Of a DNA stretch of 12,292 bases, positions 1 through 6,707 are shown piece after piece. Location: positions 1 to 12,292 of the forward strand of contig CAINOM010000521.1 of the NCBI GenBank assembly GCA_903851455.1, written 5' to 3'. Positions within the stretch are counted from its first letter, which is position 1, and each line of letters starts with the position of its first letter. The translations under genes were made by a program, and so were the position numbers. The notes below the pieces were generated by a model, which searched no databases, was not told the origin of the DNA, and was given only the letters and a program-made list of their open reading frames with translations. The DNA is from an uncultured Bacteroidota bacterium (lineage in GTDB: Bacteria > Bacteroidota > Bacteroidia > Chitinophagales > Chitinophagaceae).

Positions 1-27
1 CATTGCAGTAGAAAATTTCAACAAAAT

Positions 28-46
28 GATATTGATAATCAATGAG
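28..46. promoter_or_regulatory. Fur-box-like palindrome
   Basis: A perfect 13-base palindrome (ATTGATAATCAAT, 31-43) sits inside a 19-base stretch that matches the classical Fur consensus GATAATGATAATCATTATC at 14 of 19 positions by my count. No gene is complete here. The reverse complement of bases 1-3 is ATG, so a leftward gene could start at the window edge and be controlled from this site. The match is to a consensus from other phyla, and the region is AT-rich, so chance is a real possibility. Confidence 0.25.
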
Positions 47-171
47 TTAAGTTAATAATGGGCGTTTAATTGCAAAATCTGGGATAAATATCCTATCACC
101 ACAATCTTTCCTCAACACCAGATTACTGAAATAAACCGCCGGTTCCCTAAATACGAGATTGCTCCATAGGA

Positions 172-198
172 AAGCCCCTTCAGGGGTTTGGGGTTTTT
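172..198. terminator. Terminator hairpin downstream of the DUF1015 gene
   Basis: Bases 172-178 (AAGCCCC) pair with 183-189 (GGGGTTT), with one G-T pair, around the loop TTCA. On the + strand this is followed by GGGG and five T (194-198), a good intrinsic terminator for a rightward transcript coming from before the window. On the - strand the hairpin begins 8 bases after the DUF1015 stop codon, but only a short CTTT follows, so termination in that direction would be weaker. The T tract overlaps the DUF1015 stop codon. Confidence 0.55.
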
Positions 199-1438
199 AA
201 ATCATATACACAACCAGACCATCCCTGAGCTTTGGCTCGAACCAGGTACTCTTGGGAGGCATTACGTTGCCGCTGTCTGCGATGTCAAATAGTTGCTTTA
301 TGGTTACCGGGTATAGGGAGAATGCAACAGCTGCGTCCTTGCTGTCTACTCTTTTCTGGAGCTCTTCCATGCCGCGTATGCCGCCCACGAAATCGATGCG
401 TTTGTCGGTACGGGGATCTATGATGCCGAGTAATTTGTCGAGTACGTTCTGCTGCAGTATGGTCACGTCCAGTACACCGATAGGATCTTCAGAAAAAGTG
501 CCGGGCTTTGCGATCAGTTCATACCACCGGCCATCGAGATACATCCCGAAGTCATGCGCATGATATGGTTTGTAAGCTTCGTCGCTTGGCAGTGAAATAA
601 TAAAATCATCTTCCAGCTTTTGCAGAAAATCATTGGGCGTCATACCGTTGAGATCCTTAGCCAACCGGTTGTAATCCATTATCTGCAGTTGCGATGCGGG
701 GAATATGCAGGTAACAAAGTAGTTGAACGACTCATCCCCATCTACCGAATATCCGTTGTCGCGGCGCTCCTGGCAAACCTTTGCAGCTGAGGCCGCGCGG
801 TGGTGGCCGTCTGCTATATAGGTACACGGTACATCCTGTGCAAAATGATGGGTAATTGAGGCCACTTTTGCATACTCATCGAGCACCCAGAATATATGAC
901 GCACACCATCAGACGCTGTGAAGTCGTATTCGGGCGCATGGTTTTTCTTCCACTCATCAATGGTGTTCTGCACACTGGGGCAATCATTGTAAGCCAGGAA
1001 AACGATACCGGTTTGCGCACCAGTAGCAGATATATGGTTTATGCGGTCCAGCTCTTTTTCCGGGCGCGTAAATTCATGTTTTTTTACGATGCCATTGTTA
1101 TAATCATCTATCGAAGAGCCGCATACAAGTCCCGTCTGTGAGCGACCGTCCATGACCAGCTCATATATGTAGTAGCTGGGTTCGGTATCCTGCACCAGTA
1201 TTTTCTGCTGCATCATGGCATCAAGGTTTTCCTTGGCCTTTTCATACACCAGCGCACTGTGCACATCTACATTGTCGGCCAGGTCTATCTCTGAGCGGGT
1301 GACGTGGTAAAAATTGTAGGGATCTTTTTTGAACGCGCGTGCCTCGGCCACACTTACTACATCATAGGGTAAATTGGCTACTTCGGCGGCCAGCTGTTTG
1401 GTAGGCCGGAGGCCTTTGAACGGAGTTATTTTTGCCAT
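197..1438 (-). CDS. DUF1015 family protein (uncharacterised)
   Basis: This 413-residue protein belongs to the DUF1015 family (Pfam PF06245), whose biochemical function I do not know to be established. Recognisable features are the N-terminal block KITPFKGLRP (3-12) with PYDVVS (24-29), the central HEFTRPEKELDRI block (121-133) and the motif ADGHHR (209-214). The length is normal for the family and there is no signal peptide or membrane segment, so it should be cytosolic. The ATG at 1438 begins directly at the conserved N-terminus. In many Bacteroidota the family is found beside serC and serA, and here it lies downstream of serC on the same strand after 152 bases without an obvious terminator. 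Co-transcription is plausible, since I find no good -7 box of its own. The GHHR motif recalls the GxHR/GxxR signature of ParB/Srx-fold proteins, some of which are serine kinases; that link is inference. Confidence 0.93.
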   Translation of the reverse strand: MAKITPFKGLRPTKQLAAEVANLPYDVVSVAEARAFKKDPYNFYHVTRSEIDLADNVDVHSALVYEKAKENLDAMMQQKILVQDTEPSYYIYELVMDGRSQTGLVCGSSIDDYNNGIVKKHEFTRPEKELDRINHISATGAQTGIVFLAYNDCPSVQNTIDEWKKNHAPEYDFTASDGVRHIFWVLDEYAKVASITHHFAQDVPCTYIADGHHRAASAAKVCQERRDNGYSVDGDESFNYFVTCIFPASQLQIMDYNRLAKDLNGMTPNDFLQKLEDDFIISLPSDEAYKPYHAHDFGMYLDGRWYELIAKPGTFSEDPIGVLDVTILQQNVLDKLLGIIDPRTDKRIDFVGGIRGMEELQKRVDSKDAAVAFSLYPVTIKQLFDIADSGNVMPPKSTWFEPKLRDGLVVYMI

Positions 1439-1517
1439 AAATATTTTCAGCTAACAGGTAGCCGGCTTTTGATTACTAAAACTTCGCTTTGACGCAAAAT
1501 GGAATTGAATTCGCACA

Positions 1518-1554
1518 CAAAGTACGCAAAGCTATGCGCAAAGAAAACGCAAAG
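1518..1554. repeat. Four CAAAG units at 9-12 base spacing
   Basis: CAAAG starts at 1518, 1527, 1539 and 1550, and a related CAAAA lies at 1494. The last three copies are all preceded by CG or GCG (CGCAAAG). Read on the - strand this gives repeated CTTTGCG. The block lies in the 152-base gap between serC and the DUF1015 gene. Similar CGCAAAG iterations are familiar to me from intergenic regions of many genomes, so it may be a copy of a dispersed repeat. The roughly helical spacing would also suit a protein-binding site. Confidence 0.5.
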
Positions 1555-1590
1555 GCATTTTTACAGCAATTTTTTTCAGGCTGGAACCGG

Positions 1591-2655
1591 TTAAGTGATC
1601 GATTTTATCAGGGTGACCAGTTGTTCTACCCACTCCGTAGAAATAGCATTGTAGAGTGATACCCTGAAACCACCGGCCAATCTGTGACCCTTGATGCCAG
1701 CTATATCGTGCTCCTCGCACAACGTCAATAGTCTCTTCTCCGCTTCCGGGGTCTTCGCGGTAAAGCAAACGTTCATCATACTGCGGTCCGCTTTCTCGGT
1801 CACATATGGCACAAACACTTTACTGCTGTCTATTGCATCATACACCAGCTTTGCCTTCAGCTTGTTTTCCTTTTCTATAGCGGGTATACCCCTGGCGTCT
1901 ATCCACCGCAACATAAGCAGCGATACATAAATACCAAAAACGTTTGCCGTATTGAGATTGGACTCTTCTTTTACCTGGGCGGCATAACTGAGCATTGGCG
2001 GCATCTCGCGCACTATACGCTTCAACATGTCTTTCCGAACCACGGCAAGTGCCACACCAGCTATACCCAAGTTCTTTTGCGCCGCGGCATAAAACAAGGC
2101 ATATTTTGAGTAGTCGTGCTGTCGGCTGAAGATGTCACTGCTCATATCTGCAATCAGTGGCGGCTTAACCTCAGGTATCTGCCCCAACTGCGTACCATAA
2201 ATGGTATTATTAGTTGTGATGTGCACATAGGCCAGCTTAGCCGGTATCTTGGCCGGCCAATCGGGCAGGCGAGTGTAATTGCTTTTTTTGGATGAAGCCA
2301 GTGTCTGGGCATCTCCATAGAACGCAGCATATTGCCGGGCTTCCTCGGCCCAGTGCCCGCTTTCTATATATCCCGCCGCTCCTTCCTGCGGTAAGAAGTT
2401 CATAGGTACCATGAAGAACTGCTGTCTTCCGCCGCCATGCAGCCACAATACTTCGTAGCTGTCGTCCAGCTTGCACAGTTTCTTCACCAGGTGTTTACTT
2501 TCTTCAAGTATCTCCGCAAACTCCGGCCCACGATGTGATAATTCAAGTATCGAAAACCCCGTTTTCTTATACTTGTTAACTGCCTTTGCCGCCTCGTGCA
2601 GCACTTCCGGCGGCAAAGCAGCCGGGCCCGCGTTAAAGTTTATCTTTGCCTGCAT
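1591..2655 (-). CDS. serC: Phosphoserine aminotransferase
   Basis: SerC transfers an amino group from glutamate to 3-phosphohydroxypyruvate, giving 3-phosphoserine in serine biosynthesis; it can also serve pyridoxal phosphate synthesis. It is a cytosolic, PLP-dependent fold-type I enzyme. The 354 residues match the family length. Visible motifs are NFNAGPAALP (6-15), SHRGPEF (40-46), the phosphate-binding GGGR (74-77), ITTNNTIYGT (146-155), ADMSSDIFSR (169-178), the PLP lysine K194 in AAQKNLG, and GIKGHRLAGGFR near the C-terminus. The GGGR form resembles my memory of the E. coli enzyme, while many Bacteroidota enzymes have GGAS. The usual NTPP block reads NTAN (235-238), keeping the cofactor-contacting N and T. 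The ATG at 2655 lies inside the 3' end of the upstream DUF502 gene, so translation is probably coupled. serA, a common neighbour, is not in this window. Confidence 0.95.
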   Translation of the reverse strand: MQAKINFNAGPAALPPEVLHEAAKAVNKYKKTGFSILELSHRGPEFAEILEESKHLVKKLCKLDDSYEVLWLHGGGRQQFFMVPMNFLPQEGAAGYIESGHWAEEARQYAAFYGDAQTLASSKKSNYTRLPDWPAKIPAKLAYVHITTNNTIYGTQLGQIPEVKPPLIADMSSDIFSRQHDYSKYALFYAAAQKNLGIAGVALAVVRKDMLKRIVREMPPMLSYAAQVKEESNLNTANVFGIYVSLLMLRWIDARGIPAIEKENKLKAKLVYDAIDSSKVFVPYVTEKADRSMMNVCFTAKTPEAEKRLLTLCEEHDIAGIKGHRLAGGFRVSLYNAISTEWVEQLVTLIKSIT

Positions 2656-3232
2656 ATGTATCTTCTTCTGTTGTTGTTATCCCACCACTTACCGCAAACT
2701 TCATGGCCTCGCCTGCGGTCATTTCTTTTACCTGTCTAACGTTCTTTCCATCGGTCACGATCACCCAGCCTGATATGGCGTAAGCGTGTGGCATATATAC
2801 CGCTACTTTGTTCTCCATGCCGAGATAGGTCATATCGCGCTGGGTCATAAACCCAATACGCCAAATTTCGGGGTTTACATTCACACACACCCATACAGGT
2901 TTGTTAAAGCGTTTTTTATCGCCCACAAAGGATTTGATCACATCGCGCACCGACGAAAAAATATACTTAATACCGGGAGTACGCTCCATGAGGTGTTCAA
3001 ACGCCTCGAATAACCATTTACCTATAAAAAAACGCGTGCCAAGATAACCTACGCCGGTAACCAACACCACAATAAAGACGACACCGAACCCACGACCGCG
3101 AGGCACAAATGGCACCATATTGTCAATACTGTTGAACGCAGAATAGAGTATATATGCTGTAATAGCAATAGGGCTAAGTAACAATAATCCCTGCAGGAAA
3201 GACCGTAATAATATTGCAGCAAAACGGCGCAT
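2633..3232 (-). CDS. DUF502 family membrane protein
   Basis: This 199-residue protein fits the DUF502 family (Pfam PF04367), conserved inner-membrane proteins without an assigned biochemical role. Two membrane segments are visible, at about residues 7-30 (the ILLRSFLQGLLLLSP region) and about 50-72 (the VVFIVVLVTGVGYLGTRFF region). They are followed by a soluble domain with the family-type block RTPGIKYIFSSVRDVIKSF around 84-102. It is the first gene of a leftward cluster and overlaps serC by 23 bases. A good -7 box (TACCTTTG) ends only 5 bases before the ATG at 3232, which supports this start and suggests an almost leaderless transcript. Overlap with serC may be a compact-genome accident rather than a functional link. 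Confidence 0.88.
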   Translation of the reverse strand: MRRFAAILLRSFLQGLLLLSPIAITAYILYSAFNSIDNMVPFVPRGRGFGVVFIVVLVTGVGYLGTRFFIGKWLFEAFEHLMERTPGIKYIFSSVRDVIKSFVGDKKRFNKPVWVCVNVNPEIWRIGFMTQRDMTYLGMENKVAVYMPHAYAISGWVIVTDGKNVRQVKEMTAGEAMKFAVSGGITTTEEDTYAGKDKL

Positions 3233-3237
3233 GGCCG

Positions 3238-3264
3238 CAAAGGTACGGAAACGACTGCAATCAA
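3238..3264 (-). promoter_or_regulatory. Promoter of the DUF502-serC cluster
   Basis: Read leftward, TACCTTTG occupies 3245-3238 and matches the Bacteroidota -7 consensus TAnnTTTG exactly. The nearest upstream TTG is at 3264-3262, a 16-base spacer that is somewhat shorter than usual. Only 5 bases separate the -7 element from the ATG at 3232, so transcription may begin at or very near the start codon. Confidence 0.55.
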
Positions 3265-3318
3265 CTTTTTACAAAAAACCGTGCCGCTGACCTTAATTAA
3301 AATAGAATTTGTAATTTA

Positions 3319-3347
3319 TTGCCCTACATGGGTAAGCATTATATTTG
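3319..3347 (+). promoter_or_regulatory. Promoter of the GT-C-like membrane protein gene
   Basis: TTG at 3319-3321 and TATATTTG at 3340-3347 are separated by 18 bases and match the Bacteroidota -33/-7 arrangement. The -7 element ends 13 bases before the ATG at 3361. The reading frame is open back to this TTG, but using it as a start would place the first codons inside the promoter, so the ATG at 3361 is preferred. Confidence 0.65.
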
Positions 3348-3360
3348 CGTGGCCACACCC

Positions 3361-5085
3361 ATGAAGAAACTGATCTCTTTTATCGCTTGCATTGTTATTT
3401 CGGCGGTTTTGCTGCAATACAGGGTTGCAAATTCAGACCTCACAACGGGCGCTCCACCTCTGAAAGTAACTATATGGGATGCGTTTGGGTATTATGTGTA
3501 TCTGCCTTCGATCTGCATTTATCATGATTATAAAAAGCTGGACTGGCTGGCTGAAATTGACAAGAAATACAAAGTGACCGGCGGCGATGGCTACCAGGCG
3601 GAAAAACTGGATAATGGTAACTATACTTTTAAATACTTAGGTGGCGTCGCCATAATGGAGACTCCGTTTTTCCTTGTTGGCCACTTCATAGCAAAGCACA
3701 GCCATTACCCGCCAGACGGCTTCTCACCTCCCTACCAATACGCACTTGGTTTTGGGGTGATCTTCTACTGCATACTTGCGATATTTCTTCTGCGAAAAAT
3801 TCTGCTGCTTTATTTCACCGATCTCACCACGGGCATTACTTTAATCATGGTATGCCTGGCCACCAACTTTGTTCAATATACTGCTGTAGACAACGGCCAA
3901 AGCCATGGATATATTTTCCCCCTTTACGTATTGGTCTTATACGCCACGGTAAGATGGCATGCCAGGCCTGCGGCAGGCTGGGCCTTACTTATTGGCTATC
4001 TTATAGGCCTCGGCATGATATGCCGTCCCACGGAGGCGATCATGCTCTTTATTCCGCTGTTGTGGAATACGCACAATAGAGAAGCCGCGAAACAAAAATG
4101 GGGGCTGGTAAAACAACACAAAAGCCAGCTGCTTTTTGTGGCGCTTGGCGGCATAGGGGGCATACTGCCGCAGCTCATCTACTGGAAGATAACAACCGGC
4201 TCTTTCATATTTGACGTGGGCAGCAAATGGGATTTTCTGAATCCCCATTTCCGCGTATTGTTCGGTTGGGAAAAAGGCTGGTTCATATACACCCCTGTTG
4301 CGCTGTTTTTTATTGCCGGTATGTTTTTCATGAAGCAACTGCCGTTCAAAAAGTCGGTGCTTTGGTTTTGTCTCCTGAACATCTATATCATCATTGCTTG
4401 GTCGGAATGGCGGTACGGGGGCAGCTATTCTACCCGGGCACTTGTGCAGAGCTATCCTTTGTTTGCATTGCCGATGGCGGCCATCACAGAGCGGATAAAT
4501 CTAACCAGGTGGCGGTGGGCATTTTATGTTGTCTGTGGCTACCTGTTGTTTGTCAACCTGTTCCAGGTGAACCAGTATAACCGGACCATTTTGCACTACG
4601 ATGATATGAACCGCAAATATTACGGACGTATTTACCTGAATGCTCACCCCACTCCGCTGGATATGAGCCTGCTGGACAACAACGAAATACTTAATGACGA
4701 ATCGGAGTACCGGAGCAAGGTCATCCTGAGCTCAGATAGTGTGGTTCACATACACGTCGACGCAGGGGCACCGCTCGTACTTTTCCAGGGATTTTCGCTG
4801 GGAATGAGTGACGAAAAGAGATGGCTGAAGGTGGAGGCTAATATTAATAGCCCCAGCTTCTGGCAGAGCTATATTAATGTGGAACTTAAACTGGGCGACT
4901 CAGTAAAACACACCCGGGAGCGGCTCTTCAACGCGATCAGCCCGGACGGCAACACAAACGAGTATATCTTTTACATGAGCATACCCGCTGCTGTAAAATG
5001 TGACGACCTGAAATTGTATATCTCTGACCCATTCCCTTTTGATGGGGATATTCATAAAATTGCGGTCACCGAACTGGATAAATGA
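3361..5085 (+). CDS. Polytopic membrane protein, probable GT-C-type glycosyltransferase
   Basis: I do not recognise a named gene. The 574-residue protein has an N-terminal membrane segment (about 4-21), an extracytoplasmic loop with WDAFGYYVYLP (39-49), then many hydrophobic helices to about residue 405, and a C-terminal region (about 425-574) that looks soluble and beta-rich. Charged or polar motifs between helices include DNGQSHGYIFP (177-187), CRPTEA (221-226), WEKGWFIYTP (303-312) and WSEWRYGGSYSTRALVQSYP (347-366). An early acidic loop plus a late G-Y-S-x-R-type loop near the last helices is the layout of GT-C glycosyltransferases, which use polyprenyl-phosphate sugars at the outer face of the inner membrane; a role in envelope glycan or protein glycosylation is inference. 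The start at 3361 is chosen because a strong promoter ends at 3347. It is followed after 43 bases by an outer-membrane protein gene with its own -7 box. Confidence 0.6.
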   Translation: MKKLISFIACIVISAVLLQYRVANSDLTTGAPPLKVTIWDAFGYYVYLPSICIYHDYKKLDWLAEIDKKYKVTGGDGYQAEKLDNGNYTFKYLGGVAIMETPFFLVGHFIAKHSHYPPDGFSPPYQYALGFGVIFYCILAIFLLRKILLLYFTDLTTGITLIMVCLATNFVQYTAVDNGQSHGYIFPLYVLVLYATVRWHARPAAGWALLIGYLIGLGMICRPTEAIMLFIPLLWNTHNREAAKQKWGLVKQHKSQLLFVALGGIGGILPQLIYWKITTGSFIFDVGSKWDFLNPHFRVLFGWEKGWFIYTPVALFFIAGMFFMKQLPFKKSVLWFCLLNIYIIIAWSEWRYGGSYSTRALVQSYPLFALPMAAITERINLTRWRWAFYVVCGYLLFVNLFQVNQYNRTILHYDDMNRKYYGRIYLNAHPTPLDMSLLDNNEILNDESEYRSKVILSSDSVVHIHVDAGAPLVLFQGFSLGMSDEKRWLKVEANINSPSFWQSYINVELKLGDSVKHTRERLFNAISPDGNTNEYIFYMSIPAAVKCDDLKLYISDPFPFDGDIHKIAVTELDK

Positions 5086-5109
5086 CAACTCTGTTTAAGG
5101 TTTGCTACT

Positions 5110-5117
5110 TATATTTG
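5110..5117 (+). promoter_or_regulatory. -7 promoter element of the PagL-like gene
   Basis: TATATTTG matches the Bacteroidota -7 consensus and lies in the 43-base gap after the membrane protein gene, ending 11 bases before the ATG at 5129. I see no clean TTG at the right distance; CTG at 5091-5093 gives a 16-base spacer. The element argues for the ATG at 5129 over upstream alternative starts such as TTG at 5102. Confidence 0.5.
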
Positions 5118-5128
5118 CAGCTATTGTT

Positions 5129-6292
5129 ATGCGCCATACACGCCACCTGCTTTTATTCTTAACTCTAAACCGGAACCCTGTCTTGCGGACGGCGATGTTG
5201 TTGTTTTTACCGCTCATAAGCTTTGCGCAGGACGTGACCCCATGGTCGGGATTTGGAATAGAGGTGAACCCGATGGTGGAGAAAGTATACAAGCATGAAG
5301 CAAAGTTTACCGTGCCGCTGCCCGCTCTCACTACGGGCGTGGATGTGAACCTGATGCTGCACACCTACGGAAAGATGGCGTGGGAGCAAAGACGGCGGTA
5401 TCCTACGATTGGCCTGGGAATAACCTATATCAACTATGGCATTGATTCGATCTATGGCCGCTGCCTGGGCGTGTACCCGAATATAGAGCTGCCCCTTATC
5501 CGCGGAAAGAACCTGGAGTGGACCCTGCGACTTGGAGATGGTATCGGCTATGTGACAAGGCACTACAGCCGCACAGACCCGGTAGATACGCTGAATGTGG
5601 CCATAGGCAGCCATATCAACGACTTCTTTTCGTTCAACATGGACCTCCGTTATCACCTCAATAAGCACTGGGACATACAGCTTGGTGGCAACTTCAATCA
5701 CATCTCTGACGCATCTTATCACAAGCCGAACCTTGGGGTTAATACCTATGGAGCACATATCGGCATCCGCTATTTCCCGGTAACATCAAGGCCGCCGCGC
5801 ATAGAACGCAAACTGGAACCGCTGAAGAACAGGTGGCTGTTCCAGGCGCGCATGGGGCTCGCTTTTGTCTCCAGCGAGACGCCGGGCGGACCGCTATACC
5901 CTGTGTACCTGGCATCCGGCTATGTGAGCCGGCGGTGGCTGAGCAAGAACAAGGCTTTTATCGGCATGGATTATTCGTACCATACAGATATCTATGCCTT
6001 CCTGCGCAACAATGAAATATTTACCGGCAATGAAGCCAGCCATTCCTATAAGAGCGCAATATTCTTTGGCAACGAGTTTATGCTCGGCAGAGTGGGCGCC
6101 GTGCTGCAGGTAGGTGTATATACTCACCAGGCAGCGCTGAAGCAGGACCCTTACTATGAAAAGATAGGCGGCAATTATTACCTCATTCAGAAAGAACATG
6201 GCCCGCTCAAGGAACTCTTCCTTTCTGCATTTTTGCTGACCCACAAGATCGTGGCCGAGCTTGGTGAGATAGGCATTGGGGTGGGATTTTAG
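5129..6292 (+). CDS. PagL-like acyloxyacyl hydrolase family outer-membrane protein
   Basis: The 387-residue protein has an N-terminal signal sequence with probable cleavage after FAQ (about residue 34) and alternating aromatic and hydrophobic strands typical of a beta-barrel, ending in GIGIGVGF. The block HISDASYHKPNLGVN (191-205) resembles the catalytic segment of PagL lipid A 3-O-deacylases, where His, Ser (H+2) and Glu (H+14) form the active site. Here H191 and S193 are present but position +14 is N205. The family role would be removing an acyl chain from lipid A in the outer membrane; activity is uncertain because of the substitution. The protein is more than twice the length of classical PagL, with a second half (about 225-387) after the PagL-like part, as I remember for other Bacteroidota members. 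ATG at 5129 fits the promoter element; a later in-frame ATG at 5195 would leave a very short signal peptide without positive charge. Confidence 0.72.
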   Translation: MRHTRHLLLFLTLNRNPVLRTAMLLFLPLISFAQDVTPWSGFGIEVNPMVEKVYKHEAKFTVPLPALTTGVDVNLMLHTYGKMAWEQRRRYPTIGLGITYINYGIDSIYGRCLGVYPNIELPLIRGKNLEWTLRLGDGIGYVTRHYSRTDPVDTLNVAIGSHINDFFSFNMDLRYHLNKHWDIQLGGNFNHISDASYHKPNLGVNTYGAHIGIRYFPVTSRPPRIERKLEPLKNRWLFQARMGLAFVSSETPGGPLYPVYLASGYVSRRWLSKNKAFIGMDYSYHTDIYAFLRNNEIFTGNEASHSYKSAIFFGNEFMLGRVGAVLQVGVYTHQAALKQDPYYEKIGGNYYLIQKEHGPLKELFLSAFLLTHKIVAELGEIGIGVGF

Positions 6293-6305
6293 AACACTTC
6301 CATCG

Positions 6306-6665
6306 CTATTTCAGTATCTTATCATTGCACTGTACCCAAAGGATCTCCGTATCGTTCGCTTCTTTATGCTTGATGATGTATTTCAGACTGCCTGAGTCTT
6401 TAATGATACTGTCCCCCACATTGACCACGTCCCAAAGCTCAGGAAAAGCCGGCTGGTATTGCAGGCCGCCGCTCATAGCGAAGGTGCATGCGTTTTGAGC
6501 GCCGCGGGTGCTGTCGCGATATTTTGCTTCCAGCCGGTCATGCAGGGTCACGGGCCGGTCTACATGGTTAACTTTCTTTTCAAGCGCTCCGCACCTGTTC
6601 AGGCACGACGGTAAGAACAGCGCAGTGCACAATGCGATCAGAAGAATAACTATCCCGGTTTTCAT
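6306..6665 (-). CDS. Small predicted lipoprotein
   Basis: I do not recognise this 119-residue protein. Its N-terminus is a lipoprotein signal peptide: a charged start (MK), a hydrophobic stretch (4-17) and the lipobox LPSC with C21 as the predicted lipidated residue. A second cysteine follows at C25. The mature part of about 99 residues is polar and contains no motif I can name. It is probably anchored in a membrane and faces the periplasm or the outside. It is convergent with the PagL-like gene, with a 13-base gap, and lies downstream of the VOC gene with a 9-bp stem-loop between them. I see no clear promoter directly upstream. Confidence 0.7.
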   Translation of the reverse strand: MKTGIVILLIALCTALFLPSCLNRCGALEKKVNHVDRPVTLHDRLEAKYRDSTRGAQNACTFAMSGGLQYQPAFPELWDVVNVGDSIIKDSGSLKYIIKHKEANDTEILWVQCNDKILK

Positions 6666-6682
6666 ATTGCTTCAATTATGAT

Positions 6683-6703
6683 CGCTGTGCGGATCGCACA
6701 GCG
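6683..6703. terminator. Perfect 9-bp stem-loop between the VOC and lipoprotein genes
   Basis: CGCTGTGCG (6683-6691) pairs perfectly with CGCACAGCG (6695-6703) around the 3-base loop GAT. It begins 4 bases after the VOC stop codon on the - strand, the right place for a terminator or a 3'-end-stabilising hairpin. No T tract follows on the - strand, so intrinsic termination would be incomplete and the lipoprotein gene may be reached by read-through. It could also act as a dyad operator upstream of the lipoprotein gene. Confidence 0.5.
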
Positions 6704-6707
6704 TTAC

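Noticed and set aside
82..93. Short palindrome GGATAAATATCC
   Set aside because: Arms of 5 bases in AT-rich sequence are expected by chance, and no promoter element or T tract adjoins.
1518..1554. CRISPR-like array
   Set aside because: Units are only 5-7 bases with 9-12 base spacing, with no spacers of normal size and no cas genes.
1532..1768. Leftward open frame overlapping the serC 3' end
   Set aside because: It lies in another frame of serC and its protein shows no family features; serC clearly owns the region.
5207..5758. 183-codon frame antisense to the PagL-like gene
   Set aside because: The + strand protein has a signal peptide and family motif; the antisense frame has no domain pattern and no promoter.
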